Source of the DNA: Aureococcus anophagefferens
Lineage: Eukaryota > Sar > Pelagophyceae > Pelagomonadales > Pelagomonadaceae
Direction of reading: 5' to 3'
Assembly (NCBI RefSeq): GCF_000186865.1
Contig: NW_008705563.1
Location: forward strand, 1,396,838 to 1,449,001
Length of the DNA: 52,164 nucleotides
In this document: piece after piece, positions 9,600-18,554 of the stretch
Layout: every line of letters begins with the position of its first letter
How positions within the stretch are numbered: position 1 is the first letter of the stretch
Program-made: the position numbers and the translations under genes
Notes under the pieces: model-generated
Databases searched by the model: none
What the model saw: only the letters and a program-made list of their open reading frames with translations
What the model was told of the DNA's origin: nothing

Positions 9600-10622
9600 T
9601 TACGCGTACCCCGCGGCGACGACGTCGGCCTGGACGGCGGCGTCGGTCTCGTCGCTGGCGAAGCCCGCGGTGATCGCGCCCTCGTAGAACGCGCCGACGC
9701 CGCCGTTGGAGTTGTCGCCGCCCGTGCCGAGGACCACCGCGCCTCCCAGCGACATGGCCTCGTAGAGCGTGCGCAACGCGCCCCGCGTCGCGTCGCCGGC
9801 CTTGAGGACGAAACCGCCCCGGCGTCCCTTCAGCACGGCCGTCACGAAGCGAGACGTAACGGGCACGTTGCGCTCGTTCACGCTCTCGTTGCCCGCCCAG
9901 AGGCCGGATTCGAGGTCGGCCTGGACCCAGGGACCGGCGCCGGCGCCGCGGCTCCACGTCTCCTTGGTTTTGTTGCCGAAGTAGATGGCCTCCATCGTGC
10001 CCGCGCCGTGGTCCCGAGCGTCGGGATAGGCGTTGCCGTAGTCGAAGCAGCACGCGTCGTTGTAGTAGTCTCCGGAGAGGACCGCGTACACGGTCTCCGG
10101 CGCGTCGCCCGTCGCGACGCCCGTCGCGCCGCTCGTCCGGCAGCCCTCGCCGCCCTCGAAGACGGCGGCGTAGGCGGGCCGCCCGGCCGCGGACGCGAGC
10201 GAGCGATTCGCGACGACGCCGGCGTCCGGCCGCCGGCCGCCGGACGAGCCCGCGATGCCGACGACCAGGTCGTTCTCGCGCGACGACTGGTCGAAGATGC
10301 GCGCGACGCGGCAGAGCGACCTCGCGCAGAACTCGTCCTGGCGCGCGACGCCGCCGACGCCGACGTCGAGCGTCGCGTTGTCGTCGGCGCGTCGGACCCG
10401 GTAGAGCGGGCCCGCGTAGGCGTCGTAGAGGTGCCGCACCATGGAATGCGCCGCGACGCACGGCGTGCCGCCGGCCGCGTAGATGTCGCAGGGCGCGGCG
10501 GCGGCGCTGGCGAGCAGGATGAGGCCGTACATCGCCGCGTAGATGTCGCAGGGCGCGGCGGCGGCGCTAGCAAGCAGGATGAGGCATCGGCTGCCCACCG
10601 TGCCTCCCACGAGCTTCACCAT
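9600..10622 (-). CDS. GH54 alpha-L-arabinofuranosidase (catalytic domain only)
   Basis: 340 aa. From PCDIYAAGGTPCVAAHS (44-60) through GPLYRVRRADDN, DQSSRENDL, YNDACCFDYGNAYPD (187-201), GAGTMEAIYFGNKT and GTGGDNSNGGVGAFYEG the protein follows the GH54 arabinofuranosidase B catalytic domain closely. By family knowledge the nucleophile Glu lies in MEAIYFGN (E211) and the acid/base Asp in GGDNSN (D303); both are present. It removes terminal arabinofuranose from arabinan/arabinoxylan outside the cell. The C-terminal arabinose-binding domain (CBM42) usual in fungal enzymes is absent. The signal peptide and mature N-terminus are duplicated at 60-bp period. GH54 is mainly fungal and bacterial, so transfer is possible (inference). 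Confidence 0.92.
   Translation of the reverse strand: MVKLVGGTVGSRCLILLASAAAAPCDIYAAMYGLILLASAAAAPCDIYAAGGTPCVAAHSMVRHLYDAYAGPLYRVRRADDNATLDVGVGGVARQDEFCARSLCRVARIFDQSSRENDLVVGIAGSSGGRRPDAGVVANRSLASAAGRPAYAAVFEGGEGCRTSGATGVATGDAPETVYAVLSGDYYNDACCFDYGNAYPDARDHGAGTMEAIYFGNKTKETWSRGAGAGPWVQADLESGLWAGNESVNERNVPVTSRFVTAVLKGRRGGFVLKAGDATRGALRTLYEAMSLGGAVVLGTGGDNSNGGVGAFYEGAITAGFASDETDAAVQADVVAAGYA
10474..10585 (-). repeat. 60-bp-period duplication of the GH54 signal-peptide/N-terminus junction
   Basis: Two near-identical 52-bp blocks (10474-10525 and 10534-10585, period 60) make the protein read LILLASAAAAPCDIYAA twice in succession at its N-terminus. The blocks differ at two positions (ctggcgag versus ctagcaag). 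The unit is a whole number of codons, so the frame is kept. Confidence 0.92.
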
Positions 10623-10813
10623 CGACCCTGGCCCGCATCAACCAAGGATCAACCAAGGCGCCAAGCTCATCGGCATCGCGGTCTACGCCGACACCCGCGC
10701 CGAGACGCGCCCCCGGGTGCCAACACACACCGGAGGGACGCAACCTCGTCCGCGGACGACGCCGCGCGCACGCTCGCCGCCGAACCCGCGTCGCGCGCGC
10801 CGCCCCCCGAGCC

Positions 10814-11731
10814 ATGGCGCGCAATGAGGAGAAGGCGCAGCAGATGCTGAACAAGTGGGTGACGATGAAGCAGGAGTTCAACGCGGGGAACATCGCCGAG
10901 CGGCGGCCGTTCCTCGCGACGGACTGCAAGTCGCTCGCGGACTGCGAGAAGTGGCGGCTGCAGATCATGCGGGAGATCACGCGCAAGGTCGCGGAGATCC
11001 AGAACCAGGGCCTCGGCGAGCACAAGATCCGCGACCTCAACGACACGATCAACAAGCTGCTCCGGGAGAAGGGCCACTGGCAGTTCCGCATCCGCGACCT
11101 CGGCGGCCCGGACTACAACGCGCTCGAGCCCAAGGCCTTGGACGCCGAGGGCCGGCCGCTGCCCGGCGGCGGCGGCTACAAGTACTTCGGCGCCGCGCGC
11201 GACCTGCCGGGCGTCAAGGAGCTCTTCGAGGCGCCGCCGCCCGTGAAGAAGCGGCGCACGCGCGGCGACATGTTCAAGCACGTCACGCCCGACTACTACG
11301 GCTTCCGCGACGACAACGACCCGAGCCTCGCGGCCAAGGAGGCCGTCGTCGAGGAGGCGACCGTGGCGAAGCTGCGGGCCGCCGAGCTCGCGGCCAAGGA
11401 GGCGCGGCGCGCGCGGCGCGCGCGCGACGGCGACGACGCGAGCTCGAGCGACGACGACCCGGACGCCGAGGCCGCGCTGCTGGGCGCCGTCGACGACCAG
11501 GCCGACGCGGCCGTGGCCAAGTTCGAGGGCGACGCCGCCGCGCGGCTCCAGTTCGACAAGGACGTCGACGCCGCGCGGCGCGGCGCGTCGCTCACGTCGA
11601 AGAAGCGCGACCTCCTCGACCTCCTCGACGACGACGGCGCGGGCGACGACGACGACGGCGTCGACGCGCTCGACGCCGCCGTCGAGGGCGGCTACGACGC
11701 CGAGGCGACGGCGCCCGCGGAGGCCGCGTAA
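10814..11731 (+). CDS. ISY1: ISY1-like pre-mRNA splicing factor
   Basis: 305 aa. The N-terminus MARNEEKAQQMLNKW, then RRPFLATDCKSLADCEKWR and EIQNQGLGEHKIRDLND, is the strongly conserved ISY1 signature. ISY1 belongs to the NineTeen-complex-associated set and is present in the catalytic (B*/C) spliceosome, where it supports branching fidelity. The middle (GGGYKYFGAARDLPGVKELF) fits the family; the C-terminal third is charged and low in complexity, with Ala/Asp runs. Single exon. It is divergent from GH54 with 191 bp between starts. A splicing factor beside introner-bearing genes is a coincidence unless shown otherwise. Confidence 0.95.
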   Translation: MARNEEKAQQMLNKWVTMKQEFNAGNIAERRPFLATDCKSLADCEKWRLQIMREITRKVAEIQNQGLGEHKIRDLNDTINKLLREKGHWQFRIRDLGGPDYNALEPKALDAEGRPLPGGGGYKYFGAARDLPGVKELFEAPPPVKKRRTRGDMFKHVTPDYYGFRDDNDPSLAAKEAVVEEATVAKLRAAELAAKEARRARRARDGDDASSSDDDPDAEAALLGAVDDQADAAVAKFEGDAAARLQFDKDVDAARRGASLTSKKRDLLDLLDDDGAGDDDDGVDALDAAVEGGYDAEATAPAEAA

Positions 11732-11761
11732 GAGACGAGGGGCGAATTTACCGGACGCGAC

Positions 11762-12871
11762 CTACGGCGCCGGCGGCGGCGCCGGGGGCTCGTCCCCGGC
11801 GGCCTTGGGCGCCGGGGGCTCGTCGGCGGCCTTGAGCTTGTTGAGGTCGTCGAGCGTGATCGCCGCGACGCGCCCCGCGAGCGCGAGGTCCGCGTCCTCG
11901 AGCTCGCGCGCGATGCAGACGGCCGAGAGCACGTCCGTGACGGGCTTGAGCCGCGCGAGTTGCCGCGCGATGCCGTCGCCGCCCTTGGTCGCGAGGATGT
12001 GCAAGGCCCAGATGCCCTCGGCGGCGCAGGGCTTGCGGTCGGACGTCGCGAGCTTGGCCAGGGCCAGCGGCCCGATGGTCTCCGCCTGGCCCAGGTCCTC
12101 GTCGCACGCGGCGTTCGCGACGCGGTTCAGCGCGGCGACGGCGTGCTCCTTGAGCTCCGCGGCGCACGAGGCCACGAGCAGGCGCGAGATCAGGCGCGGC
12201 AGCCGCGCCTCGCAGAGCGCCTGGGCCTGCGCGCCGCCGTCCGCGGCGACGTTCGCCGCGAGCACGCAGCACTGGAGCAGCACCTCCTGGTCCGTGCGCA
12301 TCGTGAAGCACTCCTTGAGCAGGTCGCACAGGCCGCTCTTGAGGAGGTGCGTCGTGACGGGGTGCGTCGAGATGGCCGCGAGCCACCGCGTCGCGGCGAG
12401 CAAGGCGAGCCGCTCCGGCGCGGCGCGCTCCGACGGCGCGCCCGCGGCGCCGCATTTGCGCGCGACGGCGAGCACGGTGACGAGCGACGACATCTGCTGG
12501 CCCAGGAGATGGGGCACCTTGACGAGCGCGAGCTCCGCGAGCGCGTCGAGCACGGACGGTAGTATCGCGTCGCGGTTCGCGTCGCGCTTCGCGACGAGCG
12601 CGGCGACGTCCTCGGCGCCGGTCGTCGCGTCGCCGACGAGGCGCCAGCACGCCGCGACGACGTCCGACCCCTTGAGCACGGCGAAGGCCGCCGCGTCGCT
12701 CGTCGCGAGGTCGCGCAGCTCCTGGGCCGCCTTGCAGCGCCGCACGCACTCCGTCTCGGGGCTCTCGACCTCGCTCAGCAGCATCTTGGCGCTGAATTCC
12801 GCGACTTCACTCGACGCGGGCGCCGTCGCCTTCTGCTGCTTCGCGGCATTCTTGTTCTTCTTGGCCGGCAT
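11762..12871 (-). CDS. armadillo/HEAT-like repeat protein
   Basis: 369 aa from ATG 12871 (MPAKKNKNAAKQQ), preferred over an in-frame ATG at 12976 because the latter adds an unrelated Arg-rich stretch. After a basic N-terminus the protein consists of helical repeats rich in Leu/Ala, for example LAALISTHP-type and VLAANVAADGG and HAVAALNRVANAACDED segments, like the armadillo repeats of importin-alpha and beta-catenin. The C-terminus is a short Pro/Ala tail with a repeated DEPPAPKA unit. Such folds bind proteins; no enzymatic motif is visible and the partner is unknown. The stop lies 30 bp from the convergent ISY1 stop. Confidence 0.7.
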   Translation of the reverse strand: MPAKKNKNAAKQQKATAPASSEVAEFSAKMLLSEVESPETECVRRCKAAQELRDLATSDAAAFAVLKGSDVVAACWRLVGDATTGAEDVAALVAKRDANRDAILPSVLDALAELALVKVPHLLGQQMSSLVTVLAVARKCGAAGAPSERAAPERLALLAATRWLAAISTHPVTTHLLKSGLCDLLKECFTMRTDQEVLLQCCVLAANVAADGGAQAQALCEARLPRLISRLLVASCAAELKEHAVAALNRVANAACDEDLGQAETIGPLALAKLATSDRKPCAAEGIWALHILATKGGDGIARQLARLKPVTDVLSAVCIARELEDADLALAGRVAAITLDDLNKLKAADEPPAPKAAGDEPPAPPPAP

Positions 12872-13184
12872 CGCGTCGCCTCTTTGACGGCGCAGCGGCT
12901 TCGGAGAGCGTCGCCTCGCCAGCAATGCGGCAGCATCACGGTGTTGACCTACAACGTCGCTTTTTGTTCGTAGCACTGCGTTCCGCGGACATCATCTTTT
13001 TCAGGCCAATCACCGCGCATTGGCGCGGGAGCAGCGCGTGGGAGTGGTCTCTCGGAGCCACTGCAGCCCCGACCATCCTCCGAAACCAGTGTGCAGCCCC
13101 CGACAGTCGTCTCTCCTAAAACACGGGGCAGCCCCAACCACCCTCTTGCAGCCCCAGCCACACAACAACAAGTAGGGCATAAAA
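12872..13184. other. intergenic interval with four GCAGCCCC direct repeats
   Basis: The 313-bp interval between the divergent ARM gene and the small ORF at 13185 contains GCAGCCCC at 13063, 13093, 13126 and 13148, each followed by a C/A-rich sequence (for example GACCATCC, AACCACCC). Spacing is irregular (30, 33, 22 bp). This might be a bidirectional promoter with repeated protein-binding sites (inference). Confidence 0.45.
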
Positions 13185-13514
13185 ATGCGCTCCGCGAAGC
13201 GCGTCCCGTCGTCGCTCTCCGTCTTCGGCCAGTATCGCATCCCCTTGATTCGTACGGAGGACGACGCCTGGGCCGAGTTCGCCATGGTCGACGGGATGCA
13301 GCGACGCGCGTCCGGCGCCGATGCGGCGTGGGCGGCCGGCGCGCCGCGGCTGCCCGATGCGCCCGCGGTCGCCGTCTCCGAGGAGAGCCTGGCCATCGTC
13401 TCCGAGGAGAGCCTGGCCGTCGTCAACGACTTCCAGCAGAAGGCCATCGAGGAGCGACGACGGCTCCGCCAGTCGATCCTCTCCGGCGGGGCGCCTCGGA
13501 CCGGCGCGAGGTAG
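13185..13514 (+). CDS. small hypothetical protein
   Basis: 109 aa, no recognised domain. The protein begins MRSAKRVPSSLSVFGQYR, which is basic with a possible mitochondrial or nuclear flavour, and ends in a predicted helix rich in Glu/Arg (NDFQQKAIEERRRLRQS). The middle holds a 24-bp exact-frame tandem duplication giving SEESLAIV followed by SEESLAVV. Its place between two minus-strand genes fits the alternating pattern, but size and composition leave the call open. Confidence 0.45.
   Translation: MRSAKRVPSSLSVFGQYRIPLIRTEDDAWAEFAMVDGMQRRASGADAAWAAGAPRLPDAPAVAVSEESLAIVSEESLAVVNDFQQKAIEERRRLRQSILSGGAPRTGAR
13374..13421 (+). repeat. 24-bp in-frame tandem repeat in the small ORF
   Basis: The unit GTCTCCGAGGAGAGCCTGGC plus four bases occurs at 13374-13397 and 13398-13421 with one substitution (ATC versus GTC at the end). 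It adds eight residues. Confidence 0.85.
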
Positions 13515-13570
13515 CCCCTCGCCGCGCGCGGGACCGGGGGGCGCCGCGGGGGGGGGCAAATAAGCTCCTC

Positions 13571-14392
13571 TTAGCAAACGCAGGAGCTGCCCTTGCGCTT
13601 GCAGACGTCGCAGCGCACGTTCGGGTCCGTCGGGTGCCGCGGCGGCAGGATCATCGCGGCGGCCTGGGGCCGCCGGCCCGGGTCCTGGGGCGGCGGGCGG
13701 AGCGCGTAGCCGCTGGCGAGCTTGTTCGCGTCCGGGTGGCGGTAGGTGCCCCGGTCCCGCGACCGGGACCGGTCCCGGCGGCCGCGGTCGCGGTCGCGGC
13801 TCCGGCTCCGGCTGCGGCCCGAGCCGAGCCGCCCGGGGCGGTTGTGGTCGCGGTTGCTGTAGGCGGGCTTCTCCGCGGCGCCGCAGTTCGTGATGACGAC
13901 GGGCTTCTTCGGCGTGCCGCGGCGCGTGCCGAGCTTCTCGAGGCGGCGGATGAAGCGGATGGGGTCGACGAGCCTGCCGAAGACGACGTGCTTGCCGTCG
14001 AGGTGGGGGCAGCGGTCCAGCGTGATGAAGAACTGGGAGTGGTTGCTGTTGCGGCCGCTGTTGGCCATGGACAGGAGGCCCTCCTTGTGGTGCCGCGCCG
14101 CGAACGACTCGTCCGCGAAGCCCCCGGTGCCGTAGATGGACTCGCCGCCCGTGCCGTCGTCGTTCTCGATGTCGCCGCCCTGGGCGACGAAGCCGGGGAC
14201 GATGCGGTGGATCGCGCTGCCGCCGTACCAGAGGCCCAGGCCCGTCTCCTTGGACCGCCCGCACTCGCCGGTGCAGAGCGCGCGGAAGTTCTCCGCCGTG
14301 CGCGGCACCGTGTCCGCGAAGAGCTCGCAGACGACGCGGCCCACGCCCTCGGACATCTCGAGGAACACGTAGGGGTTGTCGCGCCGCGACAT
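13571..14392 (-). CDS. SR-type cyclophilin (peptidyl-prolyl isomerase) with Cys-rich tail
   Basis: 273 aa from ATG 14392. Residues 1-170 form a complete cyclophilin domain: VPRTAENFRALCTGECG, IHRIVPGFVAQGGD, NSNHSQFFITL, CPHLDGKHVVFGR, carrying the catalytic Arg and FxxxxGGD-type elements of the family. It isomerises X-Pro bonds. A GSGRSRSRSRDRDRGRRD segment follows, an RS domain typical of nuclear speckle cyclophilins that bind the splicing machinery. The final residues (VRCDVCKRKGSSCVC) contain four cysteines in CxxC...CxC spacing, an unusual ending for this family. It is divergent from the gene at 14480 with only 87 bp between start codons. Confidence 0.93.
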   Translation of the reverse strand: MSRRDNPYVFLEMSEGVGRVVCELFADTVPRTAENFRALCTGECGRSKETGLGLWYGGSAIHRIVPGFVAQGGDIENDDGTGGESIYGTGGFADESFAARHHKEGLLSMANSGRNSNHSQFFITLDRCPHLDGKHVVFGRLVDPIRFIRRLEKLGTRRGTPKKPVVITNCGAAEKPAYSNRDHNRPGRLGSGRSRSRSRDRDRGRRDRSRSRDRGTYRHPDANKLASGYALRPPPQDPGRRPQAAAMILPPRHPTDPNVRCDVCKRKGSSCVC

Positions 14393-14479
14393 CGTCGGCG
14401 TTCGGCGTCCACCACGGGCGCGGCCGGAGAGGGCTGCCCATTTCCCCAAACGCACCAAGCGGGCAGCTTTTCGAACGCG
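14393..14479. promoter_or_regulatory. 87-bp shared divergent promoter interval
   Basis: Only 87 bp separate the ATGs of the cyclophilin (-) and the unknown protein (+). Both promoters and 5' UTRs must fit here or overlap the opposite gene. I see no TATA box. Confidence 0.5.
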
Positions 14480-15361
14480 ATGGCGGCCATCGTCGACAAC
14501 AGCGTCGCGCTGCCGGACGACGTCGGCGAGCTCGACGACCCGACCGAGTTCTGCGACGCGTTCTGGCAGCACGTGACGCGGACCGCGCCGGCGTTCCGGC
14601 CCTGGCCCAGCGACGGCGACTTCCTCGAGCAGGCCGTCGAGCCCGCCTGCCCGACCTCCGGCGCCTGCTACCTGCGGCTGGACCTGCTGGGCCAGCGCTG
14701 CGTCATGGAGCTCGCGCGCCGGTCCGACGACGGCGCCCTGCGCGGGCGCGTGCTCCTCGCGGCGGAGATCGACGTGCCGCGGGCGCCGACGACGGCCATG
14801 GACGACCCGCGCCGCGTCGCCCAGTTCCACCTCGGCTTCCGCGCGGAGCAGTACGCGGGCAGCGTCCACTGCTTCTGGCAGCCGCCGCGCGCCTTCTTCG
14901 GCCGCCTCAAGGGCCTGCGCGACCTCGCGGAGCAGCTCCGGGGGTCGCACCTCACGCCGCGCGCGCGCGAGGCGACCAAGTCCTGCGACGCCACGGTCCA
15001 CGCGGCCTGGGCGGCGCAGGCCGCGAGAAGCCCGCGCCACCTCGCCGTCCAGCCCGACAACATCCTCGACTGCGGCGCCTACCGGCGCCAGCTCGCGGCC
15101 ATCGGCTACCCGCCGCACGTCGTCGTGCTCCGCCGCGCGCCGGGCGCGCGCGAGCCCGAGGAGCTCCTCAACTTCCCCATCGACGACGCCGCGGCCATCG
15201 TCGACGTCTACCTCGACCTCTTCCACGAGTACCCGACCGCGGCCTTCTGGCTGACCCTCGTCGCGACGCGCGGCGCGGAGCCCTACTCCTTCGCCGTCGC
15301 GCCCGCCGCACCGGGCGCGTGGCCGCCGCCGCCGCCGCCGCCGCCGTCGGGGGGCGCCTAA
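14480..15361 (+). CDS. conserved-looking protein of unknown function
   Basis: 293 aa from ATG 14480. The sequence is ordered for most of its length (DPTEFCDAFWQHVTRTAPAF, LGFRAEQYAGSVHCFWQPP, LFHEYPTAAFWLTLVATRG) and ends in a Pro8 run (PPPPPPPPSGGA). It has mixed alpha/beta character and no signal peptide, and I recognise no catalytic motif or family. A frame beginning at 13091 covers it too, but its upstream part is antisense to the cyclophilin and low-complexity, so the shorter start is chosen. Confidence 0.68.
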   Translation: MAAIVDNSVALPDDVGELDDPTEFCDAFWQHVTRTAPAFRPWPSDGDFLEQAVEPACPTSGACYLRLDLLGQRCVMELARRSDDGALRGRVLLAAEIDVPRAPTTAMDDPRRVAQFHLGFRAEQYAGSVHCFWQPPRAFFGRLKGLRDLAEQLRGSHLTPRAREATKSCDATVHAAWAAQAARSPRHLAVQPDNILDCGAYRRQLAAIGYPPHVVVLRRAPGAREPEELLNFPIDDAAAIVDVYLDLFHEYPTAAFWLTLVATRGAEPYSFAVAPAAPGAWPPPPPPPPSGGA

Positions 15362-15535
15362 GCGTGTTCGGGTCCCAGCAGGCCTGTCGGCTACTCACTA
15401 CAACTTCACGCGAGCTTCACCATCCGTTGGTGCAGCCCAAGTTCGTATGGGAGCCGCCGGCGCGTCGCAGCCGACAGCCCCAGCTGCGTTCAGCCGCCGC
15501 AGTAGCGCCACTCCCCCCATATTTCCGCGACCATC

Positions 15536-17092
15536 ATGTTGGCACCTTGCGCTGACAACCGCTGCGCAGATCAGTCAATGCGCGACAGCGATGTGTTCCC
15601 GGAGGAGAGCGAAGACTGCGCGCTGCTGCTCGACGAGCTCGCCATCGGCGACGGCAACGGGGTCTATGGCTTTGGCAGCGTGCTGAGCGTTTTGATCAAG
15701 GAGGCCGATATCGACGGCGTCCGCCGCCATCTCGATGTCGCCGCGGCGAACGGGTTCGCGGCTTCCGCGGGACACCTCTGCCTCGCCGCGCGGCTGCCGC
15801 GGAACGTATGCGCGGACGCGGGCCGGCGTCGGCGCGCGCGCGACGTGCTGCTCGCCGTCGCGTCTTCGGCCAACGAGCAAACGCTCGGCCAGCGCGTCGT
15901 CTTGACGGAACTTTGGAGTCGCGAGCACGATCTCGGAGGCAAGGATCCCGAGTGGCGGAGCGTCTGCGTCGTCTGGGGATATCTTTCCCATAGTGCGGTG
16001 ACGATCCTCCACCAATTTGCGTGGGAGGGCGACGCCGACGCGGTGGCGCGCGTCCTGGCGCTCCGGCAGTGCTCGGCGAGCGTCGTGAACGCGGTCTGCG
16101 GTGACTACATCAACTGCGCCGACGACGAGCAGCCGCTCGAGGTAGGCGGCGGCGCGACAGCTTTGCATTACGCGTGCCTCGCCGGTCGGCCGGCGGTCGT
16201 GAAAGTCCTCCTGAGCGACGGCCGCGCCGACGTAAACGCGCGCTGCGCGCTCGGCGGGCCGATGCTCTCATTTTGCGGCTCGGGGATTCCGACGTTCCGA
16301 GGACGCATCAATCACAGCTTGGCGGAGTGCGTGCGCGCGCTCTCGCTCGACTCCCGGTTGGACGACGAGTCCTGGTGGTACCCCGGTCTAGACCTCGAAG
16401 ACGGAAACGGCCCCCCGCGACGGCACGTGCTGAACAAGCTCGCGCGACTCGGGGGGCTCGAGCTCACCTATCATGCGCTCGCGGCGAATAAAGAGCTGAA
16501 TGTGGACGATGCCGCCTACGGTGACGGGCACAAGAGCGTCGTCGAAATGTGTGCGGATTCGGAATATGCCAACACTGCGCGCGCCCGAACACTTCACGAT
16601 GGACTTTTCCCGACGCTGATGTTTCTCGTCGACGTCGCCAATGCAGGCAGTTTTAAGAAATGGCGAGCCGAGCGGGCGCGCGACATGCTCGTGCTCCGCA
16701 TCCTCGCCACCAAGGCGCGCCACAAGCGGCAGCGGCGCGAGATGACTCTGGTCGATCGCTTCTTCCTTCTTCGCGACGACGCGATCTTTCTACACGTTCT
16801 CGGATTTTGCTGGTTCTTGAATCCACGATCGCGCGTCCCGTCCGTTCGAGACCACTACTATTCGCGGCATCTTCGGGAAGGAATCACGACCGTGGAACGC
16901 TGCGAGGAAGCGTTCGAGATCGCCAAGGAGCGAGTTGAAGAAGACCCGATGGGCCTCGGGCTTTACGACCACGCGCCCGCCTCCATGCCGCTCCGCACCT
17001 GCCTCGCCGACGCCGCGAGCCTCGTCCGCGCGAACCTCAGCGCGGCGGACCGCGCCGTCTTCGACGCGATGATGGAGCGCGCCGACGAGTAG
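15536..17092 (+). CDS. ankyrin-repeat protein
   Basis: 518 aa. A clear ankyrin repeat is at about 205-240 (GGGATALHYACLAGRPAVVKVLLSDGRADVNAR), with weaker helical repeats before it (ILHQFAWEGDADAVARVLAL). The C-terminal part (WRAERARDMLVLRILATK, then RFFLLRDDAIFLHVLGFCW) resembles the C-terminus of the other ankyrin gene at 34840 (RLFLNTTLPDDVFCHILAYW), suggesting one expanded family. Codon usage is somewhat less GC-extreme than the neighbours. Ankyrin arrays mediate protein contacts; the specific role is unknown. Confidence 0.75.
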   Translation: MLAPCADNRCADQSMRDSDVFPEESEDCALLLDELAIGDGNGVYGFGSVLSVLIKEADIDGVRRHLDVAAANGFAASAGHLCLAARLPRNVCADAGRRRRARDVLLAVASSANEQTLGQRVVLTELWSREHDLGGKDPEWRSVCVVWGYLSHSAVTILHQFAWEGDADAVARVLALRQCSASVVNAVCGDYINCADDEQPLEVGGGATALHYACLAGRPAVVKVLLSDGRADVNARCALGGPMLSFCGSGIPTFRGRINHSLAECVRALSLDSRLDDESWWYPGLDLEDGNGPPRRHVLNKLARLGGLELTYHALAANKELNVDDAAYGDGHKSVVEMCADSEYANTARARTLHDGLFPTLMFLVDVANAGSFKKWRAERARDMLVLRILATKARHKRQRREMTLVDRFFLLRDDAIFLHVLGFCWFLNPRSRVPSVRDHYYSRHLREGITTVERCEEAFEIAKERVEEDPMGLGLYDHAPASMPLRTCLADAASLVRANLSAADRAVFDAMMERADE

Positions 17093-17150
17093 CAAATTTC
17101 GACCGACTGCGGTCGTACGCGTCGCCGATGAGCGTTAAACACCACACCAC

Positions 17151-18413
17151 TTACCCGCCGCTCCCGCTCGCGCACGCGTCGCAGCCGCAGTCGAAGAGGT
17201 AGTTCCGCCGGAGGTAGCGCCGGCGCCGCCGCGCGTTCGCCGCGGCGTCGCCGCCGCCGCCCTCGACGGCCCTCCGGTCGAAGTAGGAGATCGTGAGCTC
17301 CTCGTCGCGAGCGATGGCGCGGTTCGCGACGAGCTGCATCGTCGGCGCGTCGAAGTCCGACGCGGCGTCGCAGTTCGGGGAGCAGTCGTGGTTCGCGCAC
17401 GCCACCAACGCGAAGGCGCCGACGGCGTCGACGGCGCAGCGCGCGCGGAGGGCCTCGTCGGCATCCCGCTCCAACCCCGCGACGCCGAGGGCCTCCCGCA
17501 GCGCCTTCGAGCCGCGGCCGTGGCGGCGCGCGAGCGCGCCGTGGAACTCGACGTAGGGCGACCGGAGGCGCACGTCGAAGCTGTTGAGCGCGAGCCGCGC
17601 GGCGTCCGCCGCGAGCGCGTCGGCCGACGGCGGGTTCGCCGCCGGCGAAACCTCCGCGAGCGCCGCGGCCGCGGCGGCGCGGCAGGCGGCCGCGCCGCCG
17701 CTCGCGTCGAAGAGGCCGAGGGCGTCGGCGTCGCCGGGTCGGCCGCAGAGGCCCGCGAGCGCGCCGTCGTCTTCGAAGCCCGCGGCCGCGTCCGCGAAGC
17801 GCCGCAGCGCGAGCCTGAGCGCCGGCCGCGCGCCGTCGACCGTCGCGTCGACGGCGCGCCGCGCGCAGCAGTTGCGCCGGGCCCACTTGGCGCAGCCGCG
17901 GCACAGGCTCGCGCCGCAGCGGCCGCAGGTCTCGGCGCCGGCCGCGTCGACGGGCCAGTAAAGCGCGTCGCCGGCGACGCCCGCGTCGGCCATGGACGCG
18001 AGCGACCGCAGGCAGCCGTCGCAGTGGCGCACGCCCGTGAGCGGCGCCGCGGCCGCCGCGGTCTCGACGACGACGATCTCGCCGGGCGCGAAGTCGCGAG
18101 CGGCGTGGAGCCCGACGCCGCCCTTTTCGACGCGCCGCGCGACGTAGACGTCCGGCGGCCGGTTCGCGTCGCCGGCGATGGCGCTGCGGCAGCGGCGGGG
18201 GTCTTCGACGCGTTGCTGGGGGTGGTGGCGTTTCTTCGCAGCGGCGGCGGGCGGTGCCGGCAATGGCAGCGCGATGGCGACCGGCTCGTCGCTCGCAGCG
18301 GGTTCCGGCTCGTCGCTCGTGCCCACGACGTCGTCCTCTTTCAAGCCGCAGAGCTCGAAGAGGTCCTCGGCGTCCATGGCGTCGCAGTTTCGAGGCATCG
18401 ATGGGCTTTGCAC
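17151..18413 (-). CDS. SET-domain (SMYD-like) putative lysine methyltransferase
   Basis: 420 aa. An acidic N-terminus (MDAEDLFELCGLKEDDVVG) and a Pro/Ala linker precede a split SET domain. The first SET half is RRVEKGGVGLHAARDFAPGEIV (about 94-116). A Cys cluster like MYND interrupts it (CDGCLRSL ... CGRCGASLCRGCAKWARRNC). The second SET half has CANHDCSPNCD and EELTISYFD, the NHxCxPN and YF elements that bind AdoMet and the target lysine. The post-SET Cys residues follow (FDCGCDACAS). This order (SET-N, MYND, SET-C, post-SET) is that of SMYD proteins. Targets may be histone or non-histone. Confidence 0.85.
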   Translation of the reverse strand: MQSPSMPRNCDAMDAEDLFELCGLKEDDVVGTSDEPEPAASDEPVAIALPLPAPPAAAAKKRHHPQQRVEDPRRCRSAIAGDANRPPDVYVARRVEKGGVGLHAARDFAPGEIVVVETAAAAAPLTGVRHCDGCLRSLASMADAGVAGDALYWPVDAAGAETCGRCGASLCRGCAKWARRNCCARRAVDATVDGARPALRLALRRFADAAAGFEDDGALAGLCGRPGDADALGLFDASGGAAACRAAAAAALAEVSPAANPPSADALAADAARLALNSFDVRLRSPYVEFHGALARRHGRGSKALREALGVAGLERDADEALRARCAVDAVGAFALVACANHDCSPNCDAASDFDAPTMQLVANRAIARDEELTISYFDRRAVEGGGGDAAANARRRRRYLRRNYLFDCGCDACASGSGG

Positions 18414-18554
18414 CCTCGTCTAGAGCCGGGGCACCCTCGTCTTTAGACGTCTAGAGCCGAGGCATCGGCTGCTCGCAGGCTCGCCAGTGGCAAGAACATC
18501 ATCAGGAACGGCTTCACCCTCTGTCTTCCCAAGGGTTGCCCCTCGTCAGACACG

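Noticed and set aside
13063..13155. GCAGCCCC repeats as introner remnants
   Set aside because: They resemble the GGGCAGC introner end only by a few bases, show no inverted partner and no duplication.
13091..15361. 756-codon plus-strand frame
   Set aside because: Only its 3' part (from 14480) is protein-like; the rest is antisense to the cyclophilin.
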